This document shows, in pieces, positions 42,666 through 54,850 of a stretch of DNA of 64,000 bases. Source of the DNA: Kryptolebias marmoratus (lineage: Eukaryota; Chordata; Actinopteri; Cyprinodontiformes; Rivulidae). The stretch covers positions 24,979,395 through 25,043,394 of the forward strand of contig NC_051433.1 of the NCBI RefSeq assembly GCF_001649575.2. The letters are read 5' to 3'. A program made the position numbers and the translations under genes. Within the stretch, counting starts at the first letter, position 1; the number at the start of each line of letters is the position of its first letter. The notes below the pieces were generated by a model. That model did no database searches, was not told the origin of the DNA, and worked only from the letters and a program-made list of their open reading frames with translations.

Positions 42666-45600
42666 TGTACAAAGAAATGTCCTTTAGCTCTCCGCTGATG
42701 AATTTTCATGACAGCTTATGTACTACCTTGTACTCACTGTCAATCAAGACCGATGCAAGAGTATACTACCTGCCTGATTCTGCTAGTTTTCATATTTACC
42801 TGTAACTCACCTGCCCTCCCACTCTCCACCAGTCCTCTCTGTCCCAATCTTTAGCACTTTCAGATAGACTCTGCTTGATTCCCAGAACCTCTGGAAGAAG
42901 GAACAAACAAGCAAGCTTTTACCATCTTGGATTCTGAAAATAATTTGTAAAATTACACTGTGGGAATCAAACACACAGTGACTGCACACCAAACCCTCAT
43001 TGCAAACATAAGCCGAATCTTTTGAAAGTAAAACAAGTCACTACATAAATATTAACGGTGCAACCTTCTACTTAGTGCAGTGGCTATCAAAAATAAAGCT
43101 TACGAGGAGAAGGAAGCTAGGCAAGCTAAACAACAACAACAGCAAAACTAATTTTGGAGAGTTTCTTATAACAAATTACTGGTGTGGCAGAGACAGCGGG
43201 GTCGCAGCATGACAGAATGTGCAGCAGCAGAACTGACTATTGCAGAGAGCTTGTAATCCAAAAAGATGATGATGCTCTTCTATGATCTTCAGCACTGCTG
43301 GAAAGTTTACTTACTGTATCCCCTGCTTAGACCTGATAAGACCAATTTGCTGGTATTTTTAGCAAAAAAATCATTGGATGTGAAATTTTGATTCTGTAAT
43401 GTTAGGATAATTTTTGTTTCAGTCATTATTTAGTTTTGCTAAATTGCATTTTTGCTATGGGAGAGCAATGAAAAAATATATTATATTTTGAATCATTAGG
43501 CTAATAATAATAATAATAATAAAAGGTTGCTACAAATTTATTACATGCCATCAATTTTCTCAAATTATGCGTTGGAACAAGAAAACTTTACAAGCAACTA
43601 AACAAAGTTTTATTGTGTACTTAAGTGTACAGCGAAAGGTTTAAGAATACAAACAGAATACTATCCAGACTTTTTGGACATTGTCTGAATGAAACGTTGT
43701 TCTCTTTGGTATACATTTAATTTTGCCTGAGTGCAATAACAAAGAGAAAAATTCTGGTGCCAACAAAATGAAAAAGCTGATTTTACTTGATGTGACCAAC
43801 ATTTGTCTCTTGACCACATTAGTACGAGGCTGAGAGCTTTCAAGCTGTGATCATGGCTCACCCACTATCACAAAGTTCTGTATTTATTTACTTTTATTTT
43901 TTCAAATCAGTTCTGTTAGACACGCTAATAGCCCCAGGCATTGATCAAATGATAAAGAAAATGTTGACTGTCAAATCATTCAAGTTTAGTTTGACATGAA
44001 AATTTTGTTCTGTCTGCAGCAACGCCAAATAAACAGAATACATACTAAAAAATAATTAAAGAAAAATGTCAAATGCATAAAATGATAACTTTGCATTATG
44101 TCAAAGGGATTTGAGGTACAACTTTTCAAAGAAAATTTACCAGCACTTCTCAGTGTTTTAAATATCTACTCTGTGAATAGTCAGCAATTTTTTCTCTTTT
44201 AAATCACAAAACAAAAGCAATCAGCAGGAAAGCTGTTTTCCATCTATGCTTTTAAAGCATTATAGCCTCCTAACCAAAGTTCTCATGAAATATTGAATAT
44301 CCATGAGGAATAATAATGCTTCAAACTGTAAAAAAAGCAGTAAAAATAACTAGTATTTTATTCTGCCCTATTTCTAAATATACTCTTCACCCTATTAAAG
44401 GATAAACAGAAATGTACATGTGAGCAAAAACCATCTTTTTCTCCTACATCATACAATAAACTCATTCAAGGAACAATAATCTACAGTCTAGTAATTATTT
44501 AGCTAAAATAAATAATTATAGGTGGAATTGGAAGCTCTATCACAAATGTTCTTTTTTTTTTCTTTTATAAAATAGTTGTACTTGGTTGAAATGCCATGGA
44601 TGTCATTTCACAGTGACTGCATCCAAAGGTCACTCTGAAGGTTTTTCTTTTTGTTTCATTTCTTGTATCTTTTCCTCCTTTCTTGAGATTTCATTTTCCA
44701 GATTTTTTTTCACAAATTCAAGTAACACCCTTCAATGAGAAAAGCTGCCATATTGAGAGTTCTGGCACTCTGTCTACAGACGTGTTGTCATTACATCTTA
44801 AGAGCAGCCCACACACCACCGACACTGTCTTATACAAGTGGAACCTACATATACATATCCCACATGGCTCAGCACCACATGGCAGAGTCAGGGGGCTGAC
44901 AGGTGATACAGTAATAATAAATATTTTGAATCATGTTCAAAATGCAAAACCTGTTTTTTACATCATAGCAATAGCAAGCTTCAGATTTTTTTTCTTCTTT
45001 GAGCCACTCTCTTTAGAGATCAGCACATGGGAGGTAGCTACATGTTCTTTAAAAAAGAAAAAAAAAAGAAAAAGAATTTTCATTAATTCAAGCAACTATA
45101 GCAACAATCAAAGCTGACAGATGCTATTCCTTTCTTTAACAGAAACATTGGCCTGGACTGAAAGGAAGTGTGGCTAGTCTTTGTGAAGGTTTCCTCTGTT
45201 TCCTTATGTTTTCATTTCAAACAAAAAACATTTTCTCACCAAAACATTATTACAATAAGTTCATTAGAGTTTCTTGCAGCATTGTGCAGCACTGCAGGGT
45301 TCATGCTTTTGCTGGCTCAATTGGTTGCCCAGAGAAATAATTATCTGATTGTGACTTGAGGCGAAAGGATAAAAAGGGTGTTCAAAATCCACAAGGGCCT
45401 GTTGTAAAAGAATAGAGTGAGAAAACTACAACACAGAGGGCAATGTGTAAATGCAGCATTTAAAATGTAATGGATAGACATTGTGAGAATGTTCAGTAAT
45501 TGTTGTAACAGCTGTCTGGATGTTTGGGGCTCCAGTCTTCCTCATGTCTGCTTCGGGTCCTGGAGGGTGCATCTGTGGAACCCCACACCTGCTATTGAAC

Positions 45601-46176
45601 ATTCTTATGGAGAAACTTTATATATACAAGCATGCTCACAACCACACACACACATACACACAGATAAGTGTTTAAATTCAGGTGTTGTTTTAGATACTAG
45701 GCTAGGCTAAGCTCCTGATCAAAACATGTGTTCTGATTTGCTTACCCACTTCAGTTTCCACTGTTTTCTCTATATTCTTACTTTTAACTTGATCTATTTC
45801 TGACAGCTCTTACTTAGCTGACTTTCTCCTCTTTTTCTCAGCATGTTTTTTGGCCAAGCTGACCATGACACTTCTGTCTCTCTGTCTCTATTTGTTCATG
45901 TATAAAGACAGAGCCACATTTCCCAAATCTGTTTCCTTCACAGAGTTTACAGGGAAAAACAAGACTTAAATCTTAATTTTGACAAAGACGGGTATGACTT
46001 TGCAACCATCTTAGCTCACTTCTAAAGCGAGTAGTCACAGCACAAGATTGTATTGATTTGCTTCATGAATGTGCAAATCATAAAGTGATGAGTTTTTTTC
46101 CGATCTCTATAGCTTTAAAAAACATCATAACTTTTCAGACACATAGAGCATTGTCATGCATCAACATGTACATCAG
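42666..46176. other. AT-rich DNA, nothing recognised
   Basis: About 3.5 kb without supported gene. A (TAA)n run lies near 43502-43522, and (CA)n near 45640-45662. The 144-codon plus frame at 44683-45117 has homopolymer-driven composition and no motif. Confidence 0.45.
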
Positions 46177-46272
46177 TTTTCATATATATATATANNNNNN
46201 NNNNNNNNNNNNNNNNNNNNNNNNNNNNNNNNNNNNNNNNNNNNNNNNNNNNNNNNNNNNNNNNNNNNNNNN

Positions 46273-46316
<44 letters not shown>
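46177..46316. repeat. (TA)n/(AG)n microsatellite with N gap
   Basis: A (TA)n run to 46194, N from 46195 to 46272, then (AG)n to 46316. The gap is evidently an assembly failure in simple sequence. Confidence 0.95.
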
Positions 46317-46321
<5 letters not shown>

Positions 46322-48806
46322 AACTTGTGCTTTCTAGGGTTACCTGTACAAGTCTGTCACTATTGGCCAAAGCATTTTTCAGAATGCAAAGCAAAAAAGT
46401 TTTACCACATACAGTCTTGCTTCCAAAAATAAGTTTCTGTTGAAAGCTCAGCAACTTTCTCTAGGCTCAAGATAAAACACAGAACCAGCATTAAATCAAA
46501 TAGGATCAACAAAAAATTAAAATGAGTGAGGAAAACAGAATATTTCATACTAACAAGTCCTCATTTTGTGTGTATCAATTTTTCGAACATTATTACAGTT
46601 ATATAGTTGTTTCCATTTGAGTGTAGGCTGGAAATGCAAACCTTTGTCATTACTCATCCTCCATAGGGCAGATACTCATGGGCACTTCCATAATGAAGGT
46701 GTGAATACAAACCATTCTAAGAAATGAAAGGGGCAACACATTCACACATACATTCAAATTGAATGCAGTGTGGTCTACCTGGGATAAAACTATTGTCAGA
46801 TTTCAACATGAGAAATTCATCTCCTCTGCATAATCGCCACAATTAAGTGGTGGAGAGGTTTTAGTTCCAACCATGATCCTGGGGACTGTGGTGTCTAGGG
46901 CATTATCACCTGGTAGGAACTCTCATCGTAAATTGAGGGATCAGAGTAACAGCAATTTGACTTTGATGAAGAAAAATCATCCATCATGACCTTTCAGGTT
47001 TGAAAATTATGATCTTAGTTTTAAACTGTTGCATGAAAGGTGGCAGGCAATGTGTATTTTTTAAGGAATGGTAGGCTTTTTAAAATATTGTTGTTTTATG
47101 TGTTGTTATTTTTGGTGACAGTATTGAGTAATACTGAATACACCATGTAGGCACTGTAAGCAATGTCGCTGCAATATTTGCCCATATATGGTTAGAGTTG
47201 TGTTTACGTCACAGATAATTATATGAAATAGAAAACAGACAGATTCTGACATGTTCACATCATTATCAGCTGCGGAGCTGCTCAGAGCTCTCTGCTACTC
47301 AGAATAGAGTGAACCACATCTGCTGCCACATCAAGTTTAAATAGATGCCTCTAAATCTGATTCTTATTTATATTTTACTTGCATATACAATAAAAATCCC
47401 TCACAGCTTACATCCGTACTTTAAATGTTTGCATTACAGACAGAACAGGCTGTCTGATTTTTCTCTTTCAATATTAAATTAACTCTAAAAAAGGACAAGC
47501 CAAGCTAAAAGACCACTCACACTACAAAAGATAAGCTGCCCCTCTGGTCATAGTTTTCCTCAATGAGGGTGATTTGCATGACTAAAATTAAGAAGATCTG
47601 GCAAACAAGTCCATTAAATAAATGTATGAGACGACTGGATATATTTTAATATTTAACCGTGCAAAATGTTTTTGGGTGTAAGCTTAAACTTTTAATACAA
47701 AGTTTGTTGAAACTATATACTACAGAGACTGGACCATGTAGTCTGGATTAGTAAAGGGATTGGTGACCTCTACTCAATATCCATTCCAAGTATGATGTCA
47801 GTACTGTAAGCCAATACAGTTATTGGATTATAATAGGTTCAGCTCTGCTGGGTTCTGTATTTTATTAGATTTCTTTTATTAAATGTTGTTTAAGGTTGTA
47901 TTCAACTTCTGTGTTCCTTTTTTTCAAAGTGTCATTGAAGGTTGTCACGTGATAGCCAGCTTTGCATAAAATTGATGCAAATGTGTAAAACTGGGTCCCA
48001 AAGTTGCCAACAAACTGAGGCTGGATGCAAAAGGATATGAACACAGAGCCAGACTTATTGACTTCCCATTGCTCTGTTCCACAGCCCTGTGTCTAAAAGA
48101 AAGCAGATAAAGTCTCACTCATTACAGTAAGATGTGACAGCTGATACAATATTTAAGATAACAGAAATGAGATATTGGCTATTTTGATATAAAATCCATT
48201 TCAAGTCTCAAGGCAATGTAATGATGATCACAGAATCTAGCAAAAACACACTGTCAATATGTTCCAAAATAAATGACTCAGAAAACAAAGAATAGGGCAG
48301 ATTGCAAACACAATGCAAGAATGTATTATGTGAGGCCTTTCATTATTTTTGCAGTTTTATTATAACTGTACCATCCTGGACAACTGTGTGTAGGAGGTGC
48401 TGTGATCTTGTCATGACTCATCACATCTTTAGGACACAAATCACAATTTGGCTGCTACCCCTCATTTTTCTATCTTCACAGTAACCATTGATATATATAT
48501 ATATATTCTGTATTATTATAAGATAAATAATTATCAATAAATCTAATACAAACAGTACAGTGCTGTCAAAAAGTTTGATTCTAAGGATAATGAATTAGAG
48601 ACAGGAGTCACATATCCATAACTTTCCATCTCACAAGAAAACATTCCTTCTTCATGCACACAGATGTGATTAAAGCACAGAAAAGTTTTTCAAACATTTT
48701 TACACTTTTTAATAGTCTTTCAGATATACCTATTGTCAACATGCTCTTCTACAAACATAGAAAGTGCTGTTGACTTTAGGTTCAGTCATACTTCTGCCAA
48801 ATCTTA
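46317..48806. other. AT-rich DNA, nothing recognised
   Basis: No supported gene or repeat family over about 2.5 kb. Short (TA)n at 48491-48506. Confidence 0.5.
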
Positions 48807-49017
48807 AGGCTCTGTCATACTCAATAAGAAGTCAAGAAGTCATGGTCACATTCTTGTGAGACGTTTGTTTTCGCACACACCTTTCATAGTCCATGAGACA
48901 TTTGGATCAGAACTCCCGGGAAGCTCCGCAGGGGCAGTTCTACACCAGTTTTGCTGGCTGGAGCCAGAGGTTTTGTCGAGAAGGCACATTCAACCAAGGG
49001 AAAAAGGCAGATTCAAA

Positions 49018-49020
<3 letters not shown>

Positions 49021-49081
<61 letters not shown>
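49021..49081. repeat. (TA)n microsatellite
   Basis: About 61 bp of uninterrupted TA. Confidence 0.97.
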
Positions 49082-49086
<5 letters not shown>

Positions 49087-49253
49087 TGAGTGCATTGTCC
49101 ACAAGACCACCAAATATGACCACACACTAAAGCAGGAATGTTGGCAAAAGGGGATGGAAGGTAAAAGGTAATGCCATCAGCTCTGGTTTGGACTGTAAAC
49201 AGTTGAGTGAAGCTGACACCCCACCCAAGTCAAAAAATCTTGCAAATGAGTGG

Positions 49254-49590
49254 TTAGTGCTCCGTTTGTGCAGGTTTGTGCCATTAAAATTTTCATTTGT
49301 GCAGCTTTGGTTTTTGAGATAATAAAAATTATTTTTTAGGTCATTCAGAGGTCACCATCCCCCCATCCTGCTCCAAAACAAACTAACGTGGGCTACTTTG
49401 TTAGTGCTCCATTTGTGCAGGTTTGTGCCGTTAAAACTGTTGTTTGTGCAGCTTTCCCTTATGAGATATGAAATAATAATATAATAATAATTATATATTT
49501 TTGGCCAATGACGTCACCAGCCCCCCATCTTGCTTCAAAATAAACCAAAGTGGGCTACTTCGTTAGTGCTCTGTGCCGCTATCCCTTCTG
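49254..49590. repeat. Tandem repeat, ~150 bp period, 2.3 units
   Basis: ttagtgctcc(g/a)tttgtgcag starts at 49254 and 49401, and a degraded unit starts at 49563. Each is preceded by gggctactt(t/c)gttagtgc or similar. Part of the unit (gaaagctgcacagttttaac, ggcacaaacc) recurs inverted at 49842-49869. Confidence 0.75.
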
Positions 49591-49959
49591 AGATATTACA
49601 TAATTTTCTTTCAGGCGACAACTGACTTTACCTAAATTCTACAGATTTCAGCTGTTGTACAATGTGTTCTGAACTTCAATAAAGATTTAGAACAAGAAAA
49701 AGATTGTCTCATTTCAAGAAATGTTTTAAGATAGCAATGTTTTCTCATCAGGGGGATAATGAAAACTTGTTATTGTATTCAACTCCTTGGTATGAATTTA
49801 ATCCATTCTTCAAAATTGTAACTTTTAATATCTTATAAGGGAAAGCTGCACAGTTTTAACGGCACAAACCCACTTTGGTTTGTTTAAGAGCAGGTTTTCT
49901 ACTGTAAACCAGTTACTATAATCCCACGCAGAACATGAATGAGGAATCTTCCCCGATCG

Positions 49960-50200
49960 CTCCACTTTCCCACATCCAGTATGGCCGCGACGTCGACGTA
50001 CAATTTGGCGCTCAATGGGGCGTCCACCATGTCTGTGGAATGTAGTCTGTACAAGGTATGCTTTGATTGGATGAAAAAGGCCAGTCTGTGATTGGCTGGT
50101 GGCGTGGCTCATATACATACAACTTAGGGTTTTGAGCGCAGAGAGAGCCGAGTGTGCGAGCAGAGAGCCGAGAGCACGAGCAGCCTGTCAGAGTTGAGAG
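49960..50200 (+). promoter_or_regulatory. Promoter-like GC-rich block inside the candidate element
   Basis: Inverted CCAAT boxes occur in tgattggatg (about 50063) and tgattggctgg (about 50090), followed by catatacatac (about 50111) at TATA-like distance. Then comes an imperfect direct repeat of gagcgcagagagagccgag and gagcagagagccgag. It resembles a Pol II core promoter but has no downstream gene that I can see. Confidence 0.35.
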
Positions 50201-50526
50201 ATCTGTACCCTCAAATCAGTGTCACTGCGCGCTCAACCTGGTGACGCAAAAATTTTGCCATAGACCAGCTGCTTCTCAACAGAGCAGTAAAAGCAAAATG
50301 ACTCCAGTAAAGCTCACTGGCTTCTCCACATAAACACACCCACAACAACTTTTAACCAATCATGCAATACTTGGCACAAACCCCTCTGAGAAACAGTTCT
50401 GCCAGAGCCTTGTGGCACGAAGTAGCGCATGAAGCTGCTACAAGAAAAAAATGACGCAATTTTTGTCACACAACCACATGAATGAGAGCCAACTTTGTGG
50501 TTTGTTATGGAGTATGACAACAGCTT

Positions 50527-50990
50527 TACTTCTGGGGCTTTGGTCGCTTCATACCTGTACTTTTGTAGGTAAAAAATAACCATAAAAACAACTACGGATG
50601 CCCCAATATAGATAAATTATTGCACTGTAATAAACTTTGAAAGTATTTGGTTTATCCTCATGAAAATGGTCCATTTTGGGGATTCATTTAAACATTGTGT
50701 CTAAAGCAATTTATATTGTTATATTGCTGGTACCTAGAATATGTGCAAATGTTAAATGCATGGTTGCAAAATAGAAGCCATTTGGCACCTCACTGATACA
50801 AAGCAGTGACAGCTGTGTACAAAACAGCTATCAATTTGTACAAGATAGCAATTGCTAAGTACGAGATGAGAGTACAATTTGGTTAAGGTATGAAGTGACC
50901 AGCATCTGGTGCTCTCAATAGATGCAAACTTGGTTAATTTTATCTGTAATGTTATTTTGGAAATAATAGTTTCTATGTAACTCTAAACTA
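50527..50990. other. AT-rich DNA, nothing recognised
   Basis: No supported feature. Confidence 0.5.
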
Positions 50991-50992
50991 AA

Positions 50993-51480
50993 GTGAGAGG
51001 TTCAGATCAGGGAGCAGAAGTTTGGTTTCATGCCCAGAAAGAGTGTGACAAATGCAGTTTTTGCACTGACAGTGTTGGTAGAGAAGTACGAAGAAGAGCA
51101 GAAAAAGCTGCACTGAGTCTTTGTGGACCTAGAGAAGCAAATGATAGGGTGCCAAAAGAGGAATTGTTGTACTGCGTGAGGAAATCAGGAGTGGCAGAAA
51201 AGCATGTGAGGGTGGTGCAGGACATGTATGAAGACAGTGAGATGGTTTGGACATGTGATAAGGAGAGACAGATATATTGGACGCAGGATGTTGGAGAAGG
51301 AGCTGCCAGGCAGAAAGAGAAGAAGAAGATCGGAGAGAAAATTCATGGATGTAGTGAAGGAGGACATGAAGATGATTGGTGAGACAGTAGAGGAGGCAGG
51401 ACAGAGTGAGATGGAGACAGATGATCTGCTGTGGCGGCCCATGAAGGGACCAGCCGAAAGGCAAAGAAGTTTCTATATAA
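50993..51480 (+). pseudogene. Internally deleted RTE-like LINE fragment
   Basis: The first part reads into an RT motif-A region with frameshifts (FVDLEKANDRVP-like, then YCVRKSGVAEKHVRVVQDMY). It jumps directly to the C-terminal segment VRWFGHVIRRDRYIGRRMLE and RKFMDVVKEDMKMIG from 51228. The RT core, including the catalytic FADD block, is deleted at about 51238. The family differs from the RTE copies at 34957-37110 in its C-terminal wording. It has no open full-length protein and is dead. Confidence 0.75.
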
Positions 51481-52552
51481 CTCATAATACTGGTAGACTT
51501 ATCATTTGTGTGTAGTTTGAGTTATAGTAATAGTACTCATATCACTTTGGCCAGAGAGCGGTTCAGCACTCAGAACAATAAAAATAAGAACTGGATTAAC
51601 ATTTCCTGCGATTTCACAGTGGCAGTAGCTGAATTAGTTAATAATGCTACCATTTCTATCTAATTTGCAGCTAATAAAGTCATTTTAGAAAAATGAAAAG
51701 TAAATTTATGCTAGAAATAGTTGTGATACTTTTTGAATTATACCACAAGAATTTGTATTTTTTATGTTGTGATGAACTAATTTTTGTTTCAACCAGTATA
51801 ATTGTGCATATCAAAAAACAGGAACTGTAACACAGTTTTGAGATTTATTATATGTAATACACTGATTAGCACTCAACAAGATTGAATAAATGAAAGAATA
51901 AACAGAGTATTATCATGACAGTAAAAGTTGTTTCTGTGCAGATAGATAAATAGATCACAATCCTAAATTTAGCAGGCTCACAGTTCTAATTGAACTTGTC
52001 GTTATTGCTGTCAAGTTATTTTTGAATAGTGTTATTAGACACCAACAAAACCATAACCTATACTCTGCTGTAAACTTATCTTGCTATTAATTACCATCTA
52101 TTTTGGATTCATTGGACCCCCTCCAATTTTATAGTCCCATTAATCACGACAGTCAGCATACCAGTCACTCTCCTGGCAGAGTTAATTGTAGAACAGTGAT
52201 GAAGCTACAGTGGCCTTATGAGAATTACAGTAATGTGTGATTGATTAGCAGTTAAAGGATCATTGATTTACCGGTGTCTGACTGCTGTATAAGCACCATT
52301 TGATGAGCATTGTTAGACAGCAGCAGATGCCTTTACCCCAGCCCTGGTCCCTTAACACAGAGGTCAAATGTAAGATTTAGTGGTTACCTGGCTTTTTTCA
52401 AACCTGAAAGCAGGGTCTCCATAAATGACGATCTAGTGATTTTTTTTCTTCTTTTTTCTATTCAGCCTAACTAACGACAGAGGTAGTGAATCCATCAAAA
52501 AAAAACAATTCAGAATACATAAATTGTTGATGTTTATAAGAACAATGAAATG
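51481..52552. other. AT-rich DNA, nothing recognised
   Basis: No supported gene or repeat. Confidence 0.5.
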
Positions 52553-52557
52553 TAAAA

Positions 52558-53148
52558 TGTGGTATTTTGTGAGTTTGCTTCCTGGTTACCCTTTCCAGCC
52601 AGACTAACCGCCCACAGCTGCGGAGAATCAAGGTCATCAGGGTGCTGGGAACTTAAGGCTGCAGTGAGGGTCTGATCAGCGCTGGAGCATTGCTTGCCTT
52701 TGGTAAAGCAACTCGGCCTCTACCAAGTTCTGTCTCCCTGTGCCTGCTAACATTTTTTGTATCCTCTGTATGCTCTCAGAGTTACCTGCTTCCTGGAATC
52801 CTGTCCGGTCTGTGTCACTCTCCACCTCTCGAAGGAGAATCCAGAGAGCCGCTAACCTGATTCAGCTTGTGCTGCTGCCTGTCTGCCTCCATCAAGGAAC
52901 CAACTCTCCTCGCCCTCTCCTCAGTACGGAGTCCTCCCCTCAAACCCGTAAGAGAGAGACATTCAGCATTAAACCTGCAACATTCCCTACCTGCTTCCGT
53001 AAACCTTTACTTACTAAGAACCTTTCCTTCCGGATCCACACCTCCCTCCCTCCTTGCACCGTAAATAAAGTCACTTACCTTTATCGCTGCCTCCTGAGTC
53101 TGTCTGTCGCCAAGCTGCTCGCATTTGACAAATCCGTGAAACCTGACA
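52558..53148 (+). mobile_element. Solo LTR, 591 bp, with 5 bp target duplication
   Basis: Begins TGTGGTATTTTG and ends GTGAAACCTGACA, so TG...CA. It is flanked by perfect 5 bp duplications taaaa (52553-52557 and 53149-53153). It contains AATAAA at 53064-53069 near the 3' side, as expected for an LTR R/U5 boundary. No internal retroviral-type coding region is adjacent, so it is a solo LTR left by recombination. It is probably of a Ty3/gypsy-like element, but the class is inferred. The 150-codon frame across 52740-53192 is chance openness of C-rich LTR sequence. Confidence 0.82.
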
Positions 53149-53153
53149 TAAAA

Positions 53154-54039
53154 TCACAATGTTCCTTAAAGAACATAAATAATAAAATTTAAAGGCCTAG
53201 CATTCATTGAAGAATTGCATATAACTATTGGCGGTTCTAGCATGAATGCCACCTCCCCCTGCCCCGACTACACCACCCCTACCCGCACATACACAAACGC
53301 ACACTATTTGACAACCCCAATCCAACTGCCCATGCCTGAGGGGAACGCTTCAACACACAATTAGCAAAATGAGAGTCAAATTTTAGTCCCAAAATCATTT
53401 TTTAAAAATTATTTCTACAATAAAAATTTTGGCTAATGAACACAGATTGTACACATCTAAAATATGTGGTTCTACAGTTAAGAATTCCATTTCTGCCCAA
53501 AGTATTTATTCGAAACACAAATAAACAGGAAAAGTGATGTCAATTGTCTGACGATGAATGATATTTGTGTAAAATAATAGTGAATGTAAAGAATGTCATT
53601 CTGGTTATACAGGCAGTGTTCATTCTGACCAGAAAAAAAAATAATTAGAAATATCTGCATTACATATCCAATCTTACTGTTAAAAAAAATACACTTTTTT
53701 TTTTTTTTACTTTTCATAATGATAGGTGAAGCTCTGCCTTTTGGACCCCACATCCCTGGAACCTATCTTCCATGCACCTCCCTCTTCTCTTTCTTCCCCA
53801 ACCATGTGGGACACCTCAGCAGCAACAGAGACACTGCACAGCACACAGCTGCACCCACTCTCCAAATTGACTCCACTCCCCAAACTGTCAGGAAACACAG
53901 TAGAAAACTCATTCAGGGCACAAACAGCAAATACCTTTTTATTTTTCCCCAAGTGCTCATGCCACCCCCTGCAAGATGTTGCTCTGGGCGGTGAGCCATA
54001 ACAAAATCAAAATCCACTACTGTCTTTTATGCTGGAGTT
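53154..54039. other. Unassigned; family-A end motif and a possible small repeat
   Basis: aaaggcctagcattcattga at 53191 matches the family-A terminal hairpin end. 53225-54000 carries ggcggttctagcatgaatgc on its left and tgctctgggcggtgagcc on its right, which may be the ends of another nested repeat. Neither is proven. Short open frames near 53720-54000 have no motif. Confidence 0.35.
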
Positions 54040-54166
54040 TTAAACAAAAATAATTTTTTTGGTGAGAAAGGATGGAGTAAAGCTGTTTTGTGCAAACCTT
54101 GTAACATTATGTGCAATCTCATGTGGCATTGCGAGATCTTGTGAGATGTTTTAGTACTAAGAGACT
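54040..54166 (+). repeat. Family-A repeat, left part, interrupted
   Basis: gtgcaatctcatg.ggcattgcgagat and tttagtactaagagact match the family-A body. It is interrupted by the insertion at 54167-54654 and resumes at 54655. Confidence 0.55.
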
Positions 54167-54654
54167 TTGTGGACGAATGACTCTGTCATGTACGATGGAG
54201 ATGACGGAGACAAACCCAGATTGCAGACTCATTTCAAAAAGAAACTAATTTATTAAACTAAAGAATAAACAAAACAAAAAGCTGACGTGGCAGCAAACAA
54301 ATAAAAACAAACTAAATCAAAAACCGAAACAAGAACAGAAACACAAACAGGCACAGGAAATCACAGGACCGGGAACGGGCAGGACAGAAACAAACAAACA
54401 ACAATGGACCAGTGGAGTAATAGAGAAAGTGACCGGGTTTTAAAGCTCTGAGGATAATCAGGTAAGTGGGAACAGGTGACATGATTACAAAATTTGGAAA
54501 GGTGTAGGTGGGCGTAGCAGGGAGACAGAGAGAGATAGACAGAGGAGGGAGGAGAAAGTGAAAACACGAAACGAGACAGAAACTAAACACAAACCAGCAA
54601 ACTAAATAAGAATAAAACAAAAACCAAAACACAGGAAAAAACCCAAATCCCCAC
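54167..54654 (-). mobile_element. LTR-like 488 bp insertion with 5 bp target duplication
   Basis: Flanked by agact on both sides (54162-54166 and 54655-54659). Its outer sequence is (t)tgtggacg ... atccccac(a), so on the minus strand it reads TGTGGGGATTTGGG to GTCCACA. A TTTAAAA-like box lies in agctttaaaacccgg (minus). It resembles a solo LTR in layout, but the exact first and last base are ambiguous by one position. It has no coding potential. Confidence 0.6.
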
Positions 54655-54850
54655 AGACTCTCAGCTTCTACACCAAAATTATCTCAATATCTGTAAAACT
54701 GTCTGAGTAATAAGCACTTTGTGTTTGCCTAAGTTGATTAGCTTTGGTAGCCATTTTGAATTAGATTGACTCCAAATGTTAATGAGTTGTAGATGCACAG
54801 CTCAGGATTACGTTTTGAGAGTTTCACTAACTTCTGTCCACTGGTCCAAG
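54655..54850 (+). repeat. Family-A repeat, right part
   Basis: ctcagcttctacaccaaaat, then gccattttgaattagattga, then gttaatgagttgtagatg, the usual family-A order. Confidence 0.6.

Larger units (their letters stand above)
48807..50526. mobile_element. Candidate 1.72 kb element with TGTCATACTC inverted ends
   Basis: Left end AGGCTCTGTCATACTC (48807) and right end GAGTATGACAACAGCTT (to 50526) are imperfect inverted repeats of 16-17 bp, each abutted by a TA (48805-48806 and 50527-50528). The inside holds a (TA)n run (49021-49081), a tandem repeat (49254-49590) and a promoter-like GC-rich block (49960-50200), but no transposase. A non-autonomous DNA transposon is likely. The superfamily is undetermined. 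Confidence 0.4.

Noticed and set aside
46058..46454. Frames encoding RERERE or SLSLSL
   Set aside because: Translations of the (AG)n microsatellite and N gap.
48856..49171. Frames encoding YIYIYI
   Set aside because: Translations of the (TA)n microsatellite at 49021-49081.
52740..53192. 150-codon plus frame as a gene
   Set aside because: It lies within and runs just past a solo LTR defined by a perfect target duplication; the openness comes from C-rich composition.
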